Part shown: piece by piece, positions 1 through 7,953 of the stretch
How positions within the stretch are numbered: the stretch's first letter is position 1
Layout of the letters: every line of letters begins with the position of its first letter
Source of the DNA: Frigoribacterium sp.
Lineage (GTDB): Bacteria > Actinomycetota > Actinomycetes > Actinomycetales > Microbacteriaceae
DNA: 37,327 bases
NCBI GenBank assembly: GCA_025408445.1
Contig: JANYIZ010000135.1
Location: 1 to 37,327, forward strand
Direction of reading: 5' to 3'
Notes under the pieces: model-generated
Told to the model about the DNA's origin: nothing
Databases searched by the model: none
Seen by the model: only the letters and a program-made list of their open reading frames with translations
Made by a program: the position numbers and the translations under genes

Positions 1-1
1 G

Positions 2-1192
2 GCCGTGCTCGGAGCGCTGCTGTTGGTGCCTCTCAGCGCGGCGGCCGCCAGTATTGGACCGGGGTACCAGCAGCCCGGAAAACCGCTCAATCACCTCGGT
101 GGCTATCTCACGCCGGGAGGCCGCGTCGCGTATTGCATCGACCCCGGGCTCCCCAGCGCGGTCGCTCGGGACACCGGCGATTCGGGAGTCGTCGGTTCGG
201 TGAACGGACTTGGCGCCGCAGAGATGCTCAGGCTGAACACCCTGCTGGACCGCTATGGCAAGACCTCGGATGCGAATACCGCGGCGGCAGTCGCCATGGC
301 GGTGTGGACTATTGCCGGCAACGCGGCCTACCAGGCCGAGGGAGGTGACGGGTACGTGCTCGTGCGCGCTCCGGCAGACCAGCGGATGGCGATCCAGGCA
401 CTCGCCGACCGGTTCCGTGCCGAGGCTGCGGCTGTCACGGCGACACCACCAACGGCGGTCCTGTCGATCAGCATCGACACGGGCGATGACTATGGCGGAA
501 TCCTCGCTCTGGACGCGACGCCTGGCGTTACCGGCACTGTCGCCCTGACCAATGCCGTGTTCGCCGATACCGGCGGGCACACTCGATCGCCAGTATCCGC
601 CGGCGCCAGGCTGGCCGTCGTTGCTGTGCCACCGAGTGGTTCGACCGCCTATCGAATTCTCGCGTCCAGCTCGGATCTCGTGGTTCCTGCCGCCCCGCCC
701 GCCTCCGTTCACGTGTACTCCACGTCCGGCGCGCAGACCCTTGTCGCCGCCGCAGACTCGTCATCGATTGTGCTGGCGGCGTCGGCGTCCGACCTTCGCG
801 ATCGGCTCACCCCTTCGCTGAGTACCACTGCCCAGTCAGCGGCCGAAGTCGGCGGAACCGTGATCGACACGGCCTCGCTTCTGGATGTGCCGTCGAGCGG
901 TGTGCACCTGCGCTGGTTCGGGTACCTCCAGCCGATCGGTTCGAGCACTCCGCAGTGTGCTGCGTCCACTCTTGCGTTCGAGTCGTCCGAGCCGGTCACG
1001 ATCACGACGGACGGTGTCGTCGCCTCTGAGCTGTTTGCCGTCACCGATCGCTCCGTCGGTACGGTGTTCTGGGTCGCGACGCTGACCAGAAACGATGTCG
1101 TTGTGGCGAAGGGGATCTGTGGAGACAGCGCCGAGACCACCGTGATCACCTCACCGGAAACCCCGCCCCACCTCCCGGTGGTGAGCGGATGA
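2..1192 (+). CDS. Secreted or surface protein, 5'-partial
   Basis: The frame is open from the first bases. It begins inside a hydrophobic stretch (LGALLLVPLSAAAA) that looks like the core and cleavage region of a signal peptide lacking its basic N-terminus, so the real start lies upstream of the window. The mature part begins near SIGPGYQQPG and carries an AYCIDPG motif about 40 residues in. That motif and the Ala-rich AVAMAVWTIAG stretch recall exported actinobacterial proteins with thioester-like (TQXA-type) N-terminal domains, but the similarity is weak and I do not assign a family. The rest is Ser/Thr/Val-rich and probably beta-sandwich. The C-terminus ends at PHLPVVSG with no membrane anchor or clear LPXTG signal. 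The stop overlaps the start of the L,D-transpeptidase gene (ATGA), so the two are probably translated together. An extracellular location is inferred; function is unknown. Confidence 0.75.
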   Translation, partial: AVLGALLLVPLSAAAASIGPGYQQPGKPLNHLGGYLTPGGRVAYCIDPGLPSAVARDTGDSGVVGSVNGLGAAEMLRLNTLLDRYGKTSDANTAAAVAMAVWTIAGNAAYQAEGGDGYVLVRAPADQRMAIQALADRFRAEAAAVTATPPTAVLSISIDTGDDYGGILALDATPGVTGTVALTNAVFADTGGHTRSPVSAGARLAVVAVPPSGSTAYRILASSSDLVVPAAPPASVHVYSTSGAQTLVAAADSSSIVLAASASDLRDRLTPSLSTTAQSAAEVGGTVIDTASLLDVPSSGVHLRWFGYLQPIGSSTPQCAASTLAFESSEPVTITTDGVVASELFAVTDRSVGTVFWVATLTRNDVVVAKGICGDSAETTVITSPETPPHLPVVSG

Positions 1193-2061
1193 CGCAGCGA
1201 AGAGTCGCGGCTGTGCTGGCGATTCTCCTCGCGGCTGCAGCGGGCCTGTCACTGCTTCACGTGCTGGCCGCTCGCCCCGAGCCGGTGATCCGGGCGCAGT
1301 CGAGGCAACTCGGAGTGCTTCCCGGGCTCTCCAAGCTATCCGCCGCCCAACTGGCGGCGCTCCCCGAAGCCCGCTATGACGCCGTGATCGCCGCCCTTCT
1401 TCCGGCCGCGGGCGCGGCGGACGCCGACACCGCGTATCGGCTCAAGAAAGACACCGTGGTGTACGCGGCGGACCGGGCCACCCCGACCGCCCGGCTCGCG
1501 GCGCGGGACTTTCTCGGCGAGCCCTCCATCGTGGTGCCGGTCGAATCCTCCGGCGACTGGCTACGGGTACTCACCCCGGCTCGCCAGCGGCTGCCTTCCA
1601 CCGGGGCTAATTCCGCCGGCACCAATTCCTTAGGTGCGCTGGCCCCTGCGCAGACCTCCGCCTGGCTCCGCGCCGACTCCCTCTCCACGCCAACAATGCT
1701 GGTGTCCCGCATTATCGTTTCCGTCTCGGCCCAGACGCTGCGCATCATCGGCGTCGGCAGCCGCACTTGGCCGGTGGGTGTCGGTGCGACGGGAACTCCC
1801 ACACCGGTCGGCGTCACCGGTTACTTACAGGCGCGTTACCGGGATGCGGTGCAGGGGCAGGCCGAGCATCCGATCCAGTTGACGTCGCTACATTCGACGG
1901 CAGCCGACGAGCCGTTCGGAGGCAACGACGGCGGACTGATCGGGATCCACTTCCAGGCGTCGGCATCCGGTGCGAGATCTCACGGATGCATCCGGGTTCC
2001 TCTGGAGGCGCTTGCGGCGGTGGACGCACTTCCCCTCGGAACTCTCATCACCATCGAATGA
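1189..2061 (+). CDS. L,D-transpeptidase (YkuD domain), exported
   Basis: The protein of 290 residues has an N-terminal membrane segment (about residues 5-28), a linker, and a C-terminal YkuD catalytic domain from about residue 170. The active-site motif SHGCIRV is complete, with His265 and nucleophile Cys267, and the upstream GIHF stretch is also typical. Family knowledge: such enzymes make 3-3 cross-links in peptidoglycan or attach proteins to it, outside the membrane. The middle part (about 80-160) resembles an SH3-like wall-binding region but is not clearly recognised. The ATG overlaps the TGA of the secreted-protein gene, so the two form an operon. One possible role is attaching that secreted partner to the wall; this is inference. 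Confidence 0.9.
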   Translation: MTQRRVAAVLAILLAAAAGLSLLHVLAARPEPVIRAQSRQLGVLPGLSKLSAAQLAALPEARYDAVIAALLPAAGAADADTAYRLKKDTVVYAADRATPTARLAARDFLGEPSIVVPVESSGDWLRVLTPARQRLPSTGANSAGTNSLGALAPAQTSAWLRADSLSTPTMLVSRIIVSVSAQTLRIIGVGSRTWPVGVGATGTPTPVGVTGYLQARYRDAVQGQAEHPIQLTSLHSTAADEPFGGNDGGLIGIHFQASASGARSHGCIRVPLEALAAVDALPLGTLITIE

Positions 2062-2068
2062 TGAGCGG

Positions 2069-2081
2069 GCGAGGCCCTCGC
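2069..2081. terminator. Short palindrome in convergent gap
   Basis: GCGAGGCCCTCGC is a perfect 13-bp odd palindrome in the 22-bp gap between the convergent L,D-transpeptidase and aminopeptidase genes. It could serve as a small bidirectional terminator. There is no T-run and the loop would be tiny, so the call is weak. Confidence 0.25.
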
Positions 2082-2083
2082 GG

Positions 2084-3442
2084 TCAAGCCGGCGCGAGGA
2101 ACGCGCACATTGCCGAGAACAGCGCGGCCGGATCATCGGCACCGCACAGTTCGCGGGCGGAATGCATCGAGAGGAGCGCGATACCCACATCGAAGGTGCG
2201 GATGCCGAGACGGGTTGCGGTGATGGGGCCGATGGTCGATCCACAGGCGATGGCGTTGTTCGAGACGAATTCCTGGTAATCAACGCCGGCCTGACGGCAG
2301 CTTCGTGCCCATTCCGCGGCACCGAGGGCATCCGTTGCATAGCGCTGATTCGCATTGATCTTGAGCAGCGGACCGCGATTCACGACGGGCCGATTGACAG
2401 GGTCATGGCGCTCCGGATAGTTCGGGTGCACCGCATGTCCGGCATCCGCGGAGAGGCACCACGAATCAGCAAAGGCACGAGCGCGGTCCGACGTGGAGGC
2501 GTTGGAAGCACTGCCGATGCGGGCGAGCACGCTCTCCAGGAACGGTCCGGCCGCCCCCGACCGGGTCTCGCTACCCACCTCCTCGTGGTCGAATGCGGCA
2601 AAGACCGCAATCGAGGGGACTGCGGTAGTGGGGACTGCGGCAGAGGGGACTGCGGCAGAGGCGACCTCGATCAGCGCGAGCAGGCCAGCGTGAACCGACG
2701 ACAGGTTGTCAAGGCGTCCCGACGCGAACAGCGCGCCGTCGAGGCCGAACACCCGGGGTTCCGCGGTATCCGCTGTGACGATGTCATAGCCAACGACATC
2801 CGAGCCTGCGCGGCCGGCAAGTGCGGCGAGGTGGGCGATCACATCCGTGTCCGCGACATCACCGACACCGATCACCGGATTCAGGTGCTGCTGAGGATTG
2901 AGGGTGAGGCCGTCGCTGTTGACCCCTCGATCCAGGTGAACGGCGAGTTGCGGAAAGCGCAGGAACGCTCCCGTGCGCACAAGCGCCGATGTGCCGTCAT
3001 CGAAGACGAGTCGTCCGGCGAATTCGAGCTCGCGGTCCAGCCAGGAAGTGAACAGCGGGGCCCCGTACACCTCGACTCCGGCCTGGAGCCAGCCGTGCAG
3101 GCCGGTCGTCGGTTTCGGCTTGAGTTTAAATCCGGGAGAGTCGGTGTGGGCACCGACGATGCGGAACGGTGTGGTTGTGGCTGCGCCCTCCGGTGTGATC
3201 CAGGCGACGATCGCACCATCCCGTACAGCGAAATATTTCCCCGGCGCCAGCGGCCACTCCTCGTTTTCCACGAGCTCGACGAACCCGGCAGCTGTCAACC
3301 GACGAGCTGCCTCCGCGACGGCGTGGAACGACGACGGAGACGCGCGCACGAACACGGCAAGGTCGGCCAGGTGGGAACGGGACGATCCGGCGGCGGCCGT
3401 TTCCAGGGGCGAGGCAGGCGAGGCGGTCATCTCCTCATTCAA
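2084..3442 (-). CDS. apeB: M18 family aminopeptidase
   Basis: At about 450 residues this has normal length for aspartyl aminopeptidase-type M18 enzymes, which are cytosolic dinuclear-zinc exopeptidases removing N-terminal residues from peptides. Diagnostic blocks are present in order: SPSSFHAV near residue 35, GAHTDSPGFKLKP (zinc ligand His99), FDHEEVGS (catalytic and metal-binding acidic residues), SADAGHAVHPNYPERH, and the C-terminal MHSARELCG with the last metal-binding His. The start is ambiguous. The listed frame opens at TTG (3442), while an ATG lies four codons in at 3430, directly after a GAGGAG with almost no spacer. A 15-bp tandem repeat sits in frame before FDHEEVGS and encodes an Ala/Val/Pro-rich insert. 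The gene is divergent from the Eis-like gene and appears monocistronic. Confidence 0.93.
   Translation of the reverse strand: MNEEMTASPASPLETAAAGSSRSHLADLAVFVRASPSSFHAVAEAARRLTAAGFVELVENEEWPLAPGKYFAVRDGAIVAWITPEGAATTTPFRIVGAHTDSPGFKLKPKPTTGLHGWLQAGVEVYGAPLFTSWLDRELEFAGRLVFDDGTSALVRTGAFLRFPQLAVHLDRGVNSDGLTLNPQQHLNPVIGVGDVADTDVIAHLAALAGRAGSDVVGYDIVTADTAEPRVFGLDGALFASGRLDNLSSVHAGLLALIEVASAAVPSAAVPTTAVPSIAVFAAFDHEEVGSETRSGAAGPFLESVLARIGSASNASTSDRARAFADSWCLSADAGHAVHPNYPERHDPVNRPVVNRGPLLKINANQRYATDALGAAEWARSCRQAGVDYQEFVSNNAIACGSTIGPITATRLGIRTFDVGIALLSMHSARELCGADDPAALFSAMCAFLAPA
2616..2660. repeat. 15-bp tandem repeat x3 inside aminopeptidase gene
   Basis: The unit GGGACTGCGGCAGAG occurs three times head to tail (2616-2630, 2631-2645, 2646-2660); the first copy differs at two positions. 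Because 15 is a multiple of three, the array keeps the M18 frame and encodes repeated AVPxx/AVPSA pentads just before the metal-binding FDHEEVG motif. Copy number could vary without a frameshift. Confidence 0.85.
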
Positions 3443-3455
3443 GCACGCGGCTTTC

Positions 3456-3511
3456 GATCGTCACCCCGGCATCGTCACCTCGGCATCGTCACCCCGGCAT
3501 CTTCACCCCGC
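3456..3511. repeat. 14-bp tandem repeat x4 in divergent promoter region
   Basis: Four near-perfect copies of CATCGTCACCCCGG run head to tail (3456-3469, 3470-3483, 3484-3497, 3498-3511), each differing from consensus by at most two bases. They fill more than half of the 98-bp gap between the divergent aminopeptidase and Eis-like genes, where both promoters should lie. They may be regulator sites or a slippage-prone minisatellite. Confidence 0.85.
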
Positions 3512-3540
3512 CAGTCTGCAGCGCCCGGTACCCTCGGACA

Positions 3541-4863
3541 GTGAGCTACGAATACGCTAAAGCCCCGATCGATGCCCTCTCCGCCGAACGACTCGCAGCA
3601 CAGGGACTCGACTTCGCCCTGGTCGATACCGCGGACAGCGAGGCCCTGACCAGCTGGCTGCAGGCCGAGAGTCGAGGTTTCCACGGTGGGCGCCTGCCGC
3701 AGGCGAAGCTCGACGCGCAACTGTCTCACGTTGCTCATCGCCGAACGACCGGCGTCTGGGACCCGGATGCTCCGGATGCCGCGTCCCCGGTCGCGACCGT
3801 GAGCACCTGGGTGACGAACCTCACTGTGCCGGGTGAGACGAGCATCCCGGCCTGGGCGGTGAGCGCGGTAACCGTCTCCCCTACTCATCGGCGACGGGGC
3901 ATTGCACGTGCTCTGCTCGAGGCCGAACTCCGCACCGCCGTCTCACTCGACGTGCCCGTCGCGATCCTCACTGTCACCGAGGCAACGATCTATGGCCGCT
4001 ATGGATTCGGGGCGTCGGTGATGAGTGCGGACTGGACGATCGACACCAAGCGGACGCGCTGGATCGGCACCGAGGCATCCGGCTCCCTGAGCTTTGTCGA
4101 ACCGCATTCGCTGCTTACGGAGGGGTACGACCTAGTAGAGCGGGTGCGCCTGCTGACTCCGGGCCAGGTCGAGTTCGCCGACTTTCTCTGGGAGCGCCTC
4201 CTCGGGTTCGATGGTGACCCCGAGTCCGCACAGACTCTCCGCGTCGTGCGTTACGACGACGAGGACGGCGAATTGCAGGGCTTTGCGACCTTCCGGGTCG
4301 TCGAAGTCGGCGATGACTTCACGAAGCACCGTCTCGATCTCCGCTTTCTGGTCTCGGCGACGGACGAGGCCTACTCGGCGCTCTGGCGATTCATGCTCGA
4401 GATGGATCTCGTCTCCTCGATCTCGGCACCGCTGCGCACCATCGACGAACCCGTGCTCTGGCAGCTGTCGGACCCGCGTGCCGTGCAGCGCGTCGGAGTG
4501 CGCGAGCACCTGTGGACGCGTATCCTCAACGTTCCTGTCGCTCTCTCCGCCCGCCGATACAGCGCTCCGGGCACCTTCGTGCTCGATGTGAGCGATGATC
4601 TCGGGTTCGCCGACGGCCTGTTCCTGCTCACCATCGCGGCCGACGGACGCGCGAGCGTCGACACTCTCGACGGTGAGGCACCGGATGCCGCGGCCGCCCT
4701 CTCCCTTACGGTTGACGACCTCGGCTCGCTGTACCTTGGCGGTGTATCCCCGATCACGCTCGCCCGCGCCGGACGCATTACGGAACTCCGGCCGGGCTCC
4801 GCGGTGGCGCTCGAGGCCTCGCTCCGCTCGCCGGTGACACCCTGGCTGAGCATCTGGTTCTGA
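3541..4863 (+). CDS. Eis-like GNAT N-acetyltransferase
   Basis: The 440-residue product matches the Eis (enhanced intracellular survival) architecture: an N-terminal GNAT domain, a second GNAT-like domain, and a C-terminal SCP2-like region of about 100 residues. Visible marks are the acetyl-CoA-binding stretch VSAVTVSPTHRRRGIARAL (about residues 100-120, containing RRRGIA), then IYGRYGFG, and a C-terminus ending in ...TPWLSIWF whose terminal carboxylate is expected to act in catalysis in this family. Members acetylate amines such as aminoglycosides, polyamines or lysine side chains; the substrate here is unknown. The start is GTG with no strong ribosome binding site. A 14-bp repeat array lies directly upstream. 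It converges on the DUF429 gene. Confidence 0.88.
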   Translation: MSYEYAKAPIDALSAERLAAQGLDFALVDTADSEALTSWLQAESRGFHGGRLPQAKLDAQLSHVAHRRTTGVWDPDAPDAASPVATVSTWVTNLTVPGETSIPAWAVSAVTVSPTHRRRGIARALLEAELRTAVSLDVPVAILTVTEATIYGRYGFGASVMSADWTIDTKRTRWIGTEASGSLSFVEPHSLLTEGYDLVERVRLLTPGQVEFADFLWERLLGFDGDPESAQTLRVVRYDDEDGELQGFATFRVVEVGDDFTKHRLDLRFLVSATDEAYSALWRFMLEMDLVSSISAPLRTIDEPVLWQLSDPRAVQRVGVREHLWTRILNVPVALSARRYSAPGTFVLDVSDDLGFADGLFLLTIAADGRASVDTLDGEAPDAAAALSLTVDDLGSLYLGGVSPITLARAGRITELRPGSAVALEASLRSPVTPWLSIWF

Positions 4864-4903
4864 AGGAGGTGTAGGAGATCGGGGGGAACGAGATCGAACG
4901 CGT

Positions 4904-5662
4904 TCAGGAGAACGGCCGCAGTTCGACCAGGTCTACGCTCGGCAGCGCGATCCAGCCCTCCCGGCTGGCGCGATCAAGGGATTCGGGCGGTGGCCGATGC
5001 CACTGTCCGAGAGCATGCGCCCGTGCCGCGAGAGCCGCGATAACCGCATCGAAGGCGTCATCGGACGCCGTCATCAGTTCGGCCATCGGGCCGGGTTTGA
5101 GCCAGGGCGCGCGTTCGAGGATCGCCGCGAGCAGCGTCGACCGGATCGTTGCATCCGTTTTGTACCCGACCGTTGAGAATCCCCAGTTACGAAGAGTGGC
5201 CGAAGGATAGACCTCCGCGGCAACACCGCCGCCGGCCCGATCCACACGCCCAATTCCGTCCGCGAGGGATTCGAGCAGCGCCGCGCAGTGCATGGCGGTG
5301 AGCCCAAGCCGATCGGTCGAGACGCTGAGTGGCCACCGCCCGGTGAGGACACGAATCTCGCGATCGGTCTCCCGGTAGGCGAGGCGTCGACGCCAGTCCA
5401 TTCCCGATCCTGCGCGCTCGGCGGGCGAACGATCCAGTTGCTCACCGGTCGAGTGTCCCGCGACGAACGCGACGAAGTCGTCCGGCCAACCGAAGGCACA
5501 GTCGATACCGAGGGAGGCAACGGTCGGGGCTACCGCAACGATCTGGGCGTCGCTTGCGCCCACCGTAAGTTGCACGACGCGAGCTTCAGACCCAGACCAG
5601 TCGATCACTGCAAGAGCGGTACCCCGTGGTTCTGCCGCGAGGTCGACGCCGGCTGTCAGCAC
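4904..5662 (-). CDS. DUF429 family protein (predicted RNase H-fold)
   Basis: A 252-residue protein with GTG start. It opens with AGVDLAAEPRGTALAVIDW, an acidic first strand as expected for an RNase H-like fold, followed by SLGIDCAFGWPDDFVAF, an RRLAYRETDREIR block, EVYPSATLRNWG, and a C-terminal SDDAFDAVIAALAARAHALG helix with an acidic pair. These are the landmarks of DUF429, a family predicted to be a nuclease but without a settled function. The gene starts 33 bp after the stop of the DarT-like gene on the same strand, so the two are probably cotranscribed. Confidence 0.82.
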   Translation of the reverse strand: MLTAGVDLAAEPRGTALAVIDWSGSEARVVQLTVGASDAQIVAVAPTVASLGIDCAFGWPDDFVAFVAGHSTGEQLDRSPAERAGSGMDWRRRLAYRETDREIRVLTGRWPLSVSTDRLGLTAMHCAALLESLADGIGRVDRAGGGVAAEVYPSATLRNWGFSTVGYKTDATIRSTLLAAILERAPWLKPGPMAELMTASDDAFDAVIAALAARAHALGQWHRPPPESLDRASREGWIALPSVDLVELRPFS

Positions 5663-5695
5663 CGGTGCATCCGCCGGTCGGTCGGTCGACGTCGC

Positions 5696-6499
5696 CTAGG
5701 CCTCGGGCTTTTGGAACCAGGGCGGGTACACCGAGACCTTCGGGCTGTGCGCCGACGACTTGAGAATCGCGCGCACCTCATCCCGCACGCGGTCGTTGGC
5801 AACCCCGACCAGCGTCACCGACTCGAACGGGAAGCTGTCTTTCACGAGAAGTTCGGCTTCGACGATGGTTTCCGTGTTGTCATCAGCACGGAGGCGGCGC
5901 AGCATCCGCTCGCTCGATTCGGTCGAGGCAGCAAACCGGGTGAGCACGTGGGCGGCATCGCCGTCCGCCACCACGATCGCGCCGTCATCAGTGTGCTCGG
6001 TCGCGTTTTTCACGGTACTCACGAGGAGCACGAAGTCGGCGGCGGTTATTCCGTGCCCATCAGCGGACAAGCGTGGGTCCGGGGAGTCCGAACGCAGGTC
6101 CTCCCACATCGTTGAGTTCGGCACAAGGAAAAATGGCACGAAGTCGGCAACGTTCGGGCTGCCGAGTCCGGAAACAGTCGTCGAACGGCGCGACTCGCGA
6201 GTCTCGGGAGCGGAGATGTCCACTGTGGGACGGGTCACCCAGGATTCGCTACCATCGGCGAGGATCGCGTCGGCGGCGAGGATATCCGCGAGATTGCGCA
6301 CGTGGGTCAGGTGGTAGATGCGCTGGTCACCGACGTTCTCGACGGTCTTCGAGGCAGCGGAAGCGGCACGACGTGTGACGGCCGCCTTTGCCCGCGCATT
6401 GCGCTGGCCAGCCGCGGTCACGATTTCCAGTACGGGGACGGCCTTGGGGAAGCACTGGTCGCACAGGCCCGCTTCGAGTCCGTGAATACATTCGGCCAC
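5696..6499 (-). CDS. DarT-like (DUF4433) ADP-ribosyltransferase-fold protein
   Basis: The start is set by a strong ribosome binding site: AAAGGAGAGG lies eight bases before GTG at 6499, whereas the ATG at 6520 would place that site inside the coding region. The 267-residue product begins AECIHGLEAGLCDQCF, a Cys/His knuckle suggesting zinc binding. It then enters the DarT/DUF4433 region with IYHLTHVRNLADIL (the NAD-binding opening), NVADFVPFFLVPNSTMW, and ETIVEAELLVKDSFPF, where the Glu of EAELLV fits the catalytic position. Family knowledge: DarT enzymes add ADP-ribose to thymidine in single-stranded DNA and are toxins neutralised by the DarG macrodomain protein. No DarG-like ORF is visible nearby. 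The downstream partner is instead a DUF429 protein. Target and activity are unproven. Confidence 0.8.
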   Translation of the reverse strand: MAECIHGLEAGLCDQCFPKAVPVLEIVTAAGQRNARAKAAVTRRAASAASKTVENVGDQRIYHLTHVRNLADILAADAILADGSESWVTRPTVDISAPETRESRRSTTVSGLGSPNVADFVPFFLVPNSTMWEDLRSDSPDPRLSADGHGITAADFVLLVSTVKNATEHTDDGAIVVADGDAAHVLTRFAASTESSERMLRRLRADDNTETIVEAELLVKDSFPFESVTLVGVANDRVRDEVRAILKSSAHSPKVSVYPPWFQKPEA

Positions 6500-6512
6500 A
6501 GCAGAACCTCTC
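6490..6512 (-). promoter_or_regulatory. Ribosome binding site fixing the DarT-like start
   Basis: On the minus strand, AAAGGAGAGG precedes GTGGCC with a spacer of about five to eight bases. The match to the anti-Shine-Dalgarno sequence is strong, and the protein then begins V-A-E-C-I-H-G. This is why the start is placed at 6499 rather than at the upstream ATG. Confidence 0.75.
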
Positions 6513-6710
6513 CTTTGCATCGGAGTCCGTGGTTGGCGAACTCCTTAGTTAAGGTTACGCAGGTTTAGGGGGCATGGTGCACCACGGCGACGATCTCCGC
6601 CGACAGATTTGCCCCGTTCGGTTTGTTTCTCTGCATTACGAGACAGCATGACATTCGATCATCGCGAACCTAACCTCGGATAAACAACGATGCACGGACG
6701 GGAGGCCAAC

Positions 6711-7070
6711 ATGTCTAATCTCACACCACCGGTGACCGATGCCATGCTGTGTCGACGTTCCGCGGCGGAATGCTGCATGTCCCCGGAGGCCGGCCATGTG
6801 GTGTCCGCCATTCGTGAGCGGGCGACGGCTGCGACCCCGAGCAAGTGGCGCGACGGAATCGTCGTCCACGCGCCATCCTCACGAGGGAATGGCGGCAGCT
6901 GGATCGGGATCGACCTACTCGACTCGCAAGACACCGTCTGGGTGTGGAATCATGCGGACCTCACCACGGCGGTATCCATGGGCGTACCGGTCGCGCTGCA
7001 CGAGTTGTACGACACGCTCGCCATCGGCGCGACGCGGTTCAGCGTTCTGCGCCTGCCCCGCTCCTCATAA
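6711..7070 (+). CDS. Hypothetical protein, 119 aa
   Basis: The ATG at 6711 is preceded by GGGAGG at good spacing; an in-frame ATG at 6690 would put that site in the coding region. The protein has a Cys-containing N-terminal stretch (LCRRSAAECC), then an ordinary soluble domain with GSWIGIDLLDSQDTVWVWNHADL and VALHELYDTLAIGATRFSVLR. No family is recognised and no membrane segment is seen. It is divergent from the DarT-like gene, sharing a 211-bp upstream region with it, and convergent with the Csp-like gene 16 bp away. Confidence 0.65.
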   Translation: MSNLTPPVTDAMLCRRSAAECCMSPEAGHVVSAIRERATAATPSKWRDGIVVHAPSSRGNGGSWIGIDLLDSQDTVWVWNHADLTTAVSMGVPVALHELYDTLAIGATRFSVLRLPRSS

Positions 7071-7086
7071 CTCCCCCGCCCCGTTC

Positions 7087-7494
7087 TTAGCCGACCAGCA
7101 TCGAATCGATCATCTTCTGACAGGCCATCGCGCACTGACGGCAGACCTCGGCGCACATCGCGCAGTCGGCGCTCATGCCGGCCATCGCTTCGCACTCATC
7201 GGCACAGCTCATACACATGACCACCATCGCCTGATGCATCGCCATCATCGCTGGCCCGTTCATGCCGTTCGGACGAAGCATCGTCCGCATCATTGTGTTG
7301 GCCAGATCGGCGGCGTTCTGGCACATGGCGGCACACATTGCCATTTCCGGTGTTATCGCCATGGCACCGGCACACATCGTGCAGGCCTGTTCGCAGGCCG
7401 CGCACGCTTCAATGCACTCCTGCATAACGGCAAGGTCCATGCCCTGCATGGCGTCGGAATGCATTTCCATCATCTGCATCGCGGTAGTTGACAT
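7087..7494 (-). CDS. Csp-like four-helix-bundle copper-binding protein (DUF326)
   Basis: The 135-residue product is dominated by Cys and Met arranged along predicted helices: CIEACAACEQACTMC, MCAAMCQ, MCMSCADECEAM, and CAMCAEVCRQCAMAC. This is the pattern of the DUF326/copper storage protein family, whose helix-bundle cores bind many Cu(I) ions through Cys. There is no signal peptide, so it should be cytosolic, like Csp3-type proteins. The N-terminus is Met/His-rich (MQMMEMHSDAMQGM), adding possible copper ligands. The ATG at 7494 has only a weak ribosome binding site. It lies near a thiol oxidoreductase gene on the opposite strand, and a copper ATPase lies about 16 kb away in the same window. 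Confidence 0.88.
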   Translation of the reverse strand: MSTTAMQMMEMHSDAMQGMDLAVMQECIEACAACEQACTMCAGAMAITPEMAMCAAMCQNAADLANTMMRTMLRPNGMNGPAMMAMHQAMVVMCMSCADECEAMAGMSADCAMCAEVCRQCAMACQKMIDSMLVG

Positions 7495-7665
7495 CGTCTT
7501 CGTCCAGCCTGGGCTGACTCGCGTCGGAGGGTCCGGCGGTGTTGAGTATCGGCCCGATCACTGTCAACCTACGCCTCGCCGGGTGCGGTGTCTGCCCCTC
7601 GACAGCGTTCTCTCGACGGATCCGGCAGTCACAGAGTTCACACTCGATCGTCGTAGGCTCGAGCC

Positions 7666-7953
7666 ATGCTGACCCGTGCCAAATTCATTCCTCCTGCTGG
7701 TGCCGTACTCATGTTCTCCACGACCTGGTGTGGGTACTGCAAGAACCTCAAGAGCCAACTCGACCGGGCGGGAGTGCCATATACCGAGATCAACATCGAA
7801 GAGGTCGAGGGCACTGCGGAGCTTGTCGCCGAGGTCAACGGGGGCAACCAAACCGTGCCGACCCTCGTCTTTCCCGATGGCTCCACCGCGACGAACCCGT
7901 CCCTGGCGACGGTCAAGGCGCGGCTGGTGGATGCGGCTTCCACTGGTCGATGA
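7666..7953 (+). CDS. Mycoredoxin / glutaredoxin-like protein
   Basis: A 95-residue thioredoxin-fold protein with the CxxC active site in TTWCGYCKNL (about residues 19-28), the cis-Pro motif QTVPTLVFPDG, and the C-terminal TNPSLATVKARL helix. These features match actinobacterial mycoredoxins, which reduce mycothiol mixed disulfides. It starts with ATG and has full family length. Its TGA overlaps the ATG of the downstream helix-turn-helix gene (ATGA at 7950-7953), so the two are translationally coupled. Confidence 0.9.
   Translation: MLTRAKFIPPAGAVLMFSTTWCGYCKNLKSQLDRAGVPYTEINIEEVEGTAELVAEVNGGNQTVPTLVFPDGSTATNPSLATVKARLVDAASTGR

Noticed and set aside
3456-3511. Possible CRISPR-like repeat
   Set aside because: Repeats are contiguous 14-mers with no spacers, so this is a minisatellite.
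1970-3544. 524-codon plus-strand open frame
   Set aside because: Antisense shadow of the M18 aminopeptidase, which has all metal-binding motifs in the other strand.
4896-4905. GAACGCGTTC palindrome at the DUF429 gene end
   Set aside because: A 10-bp palindrome with no loop or T-run, expected by chance at this GC content; not called as terminator.
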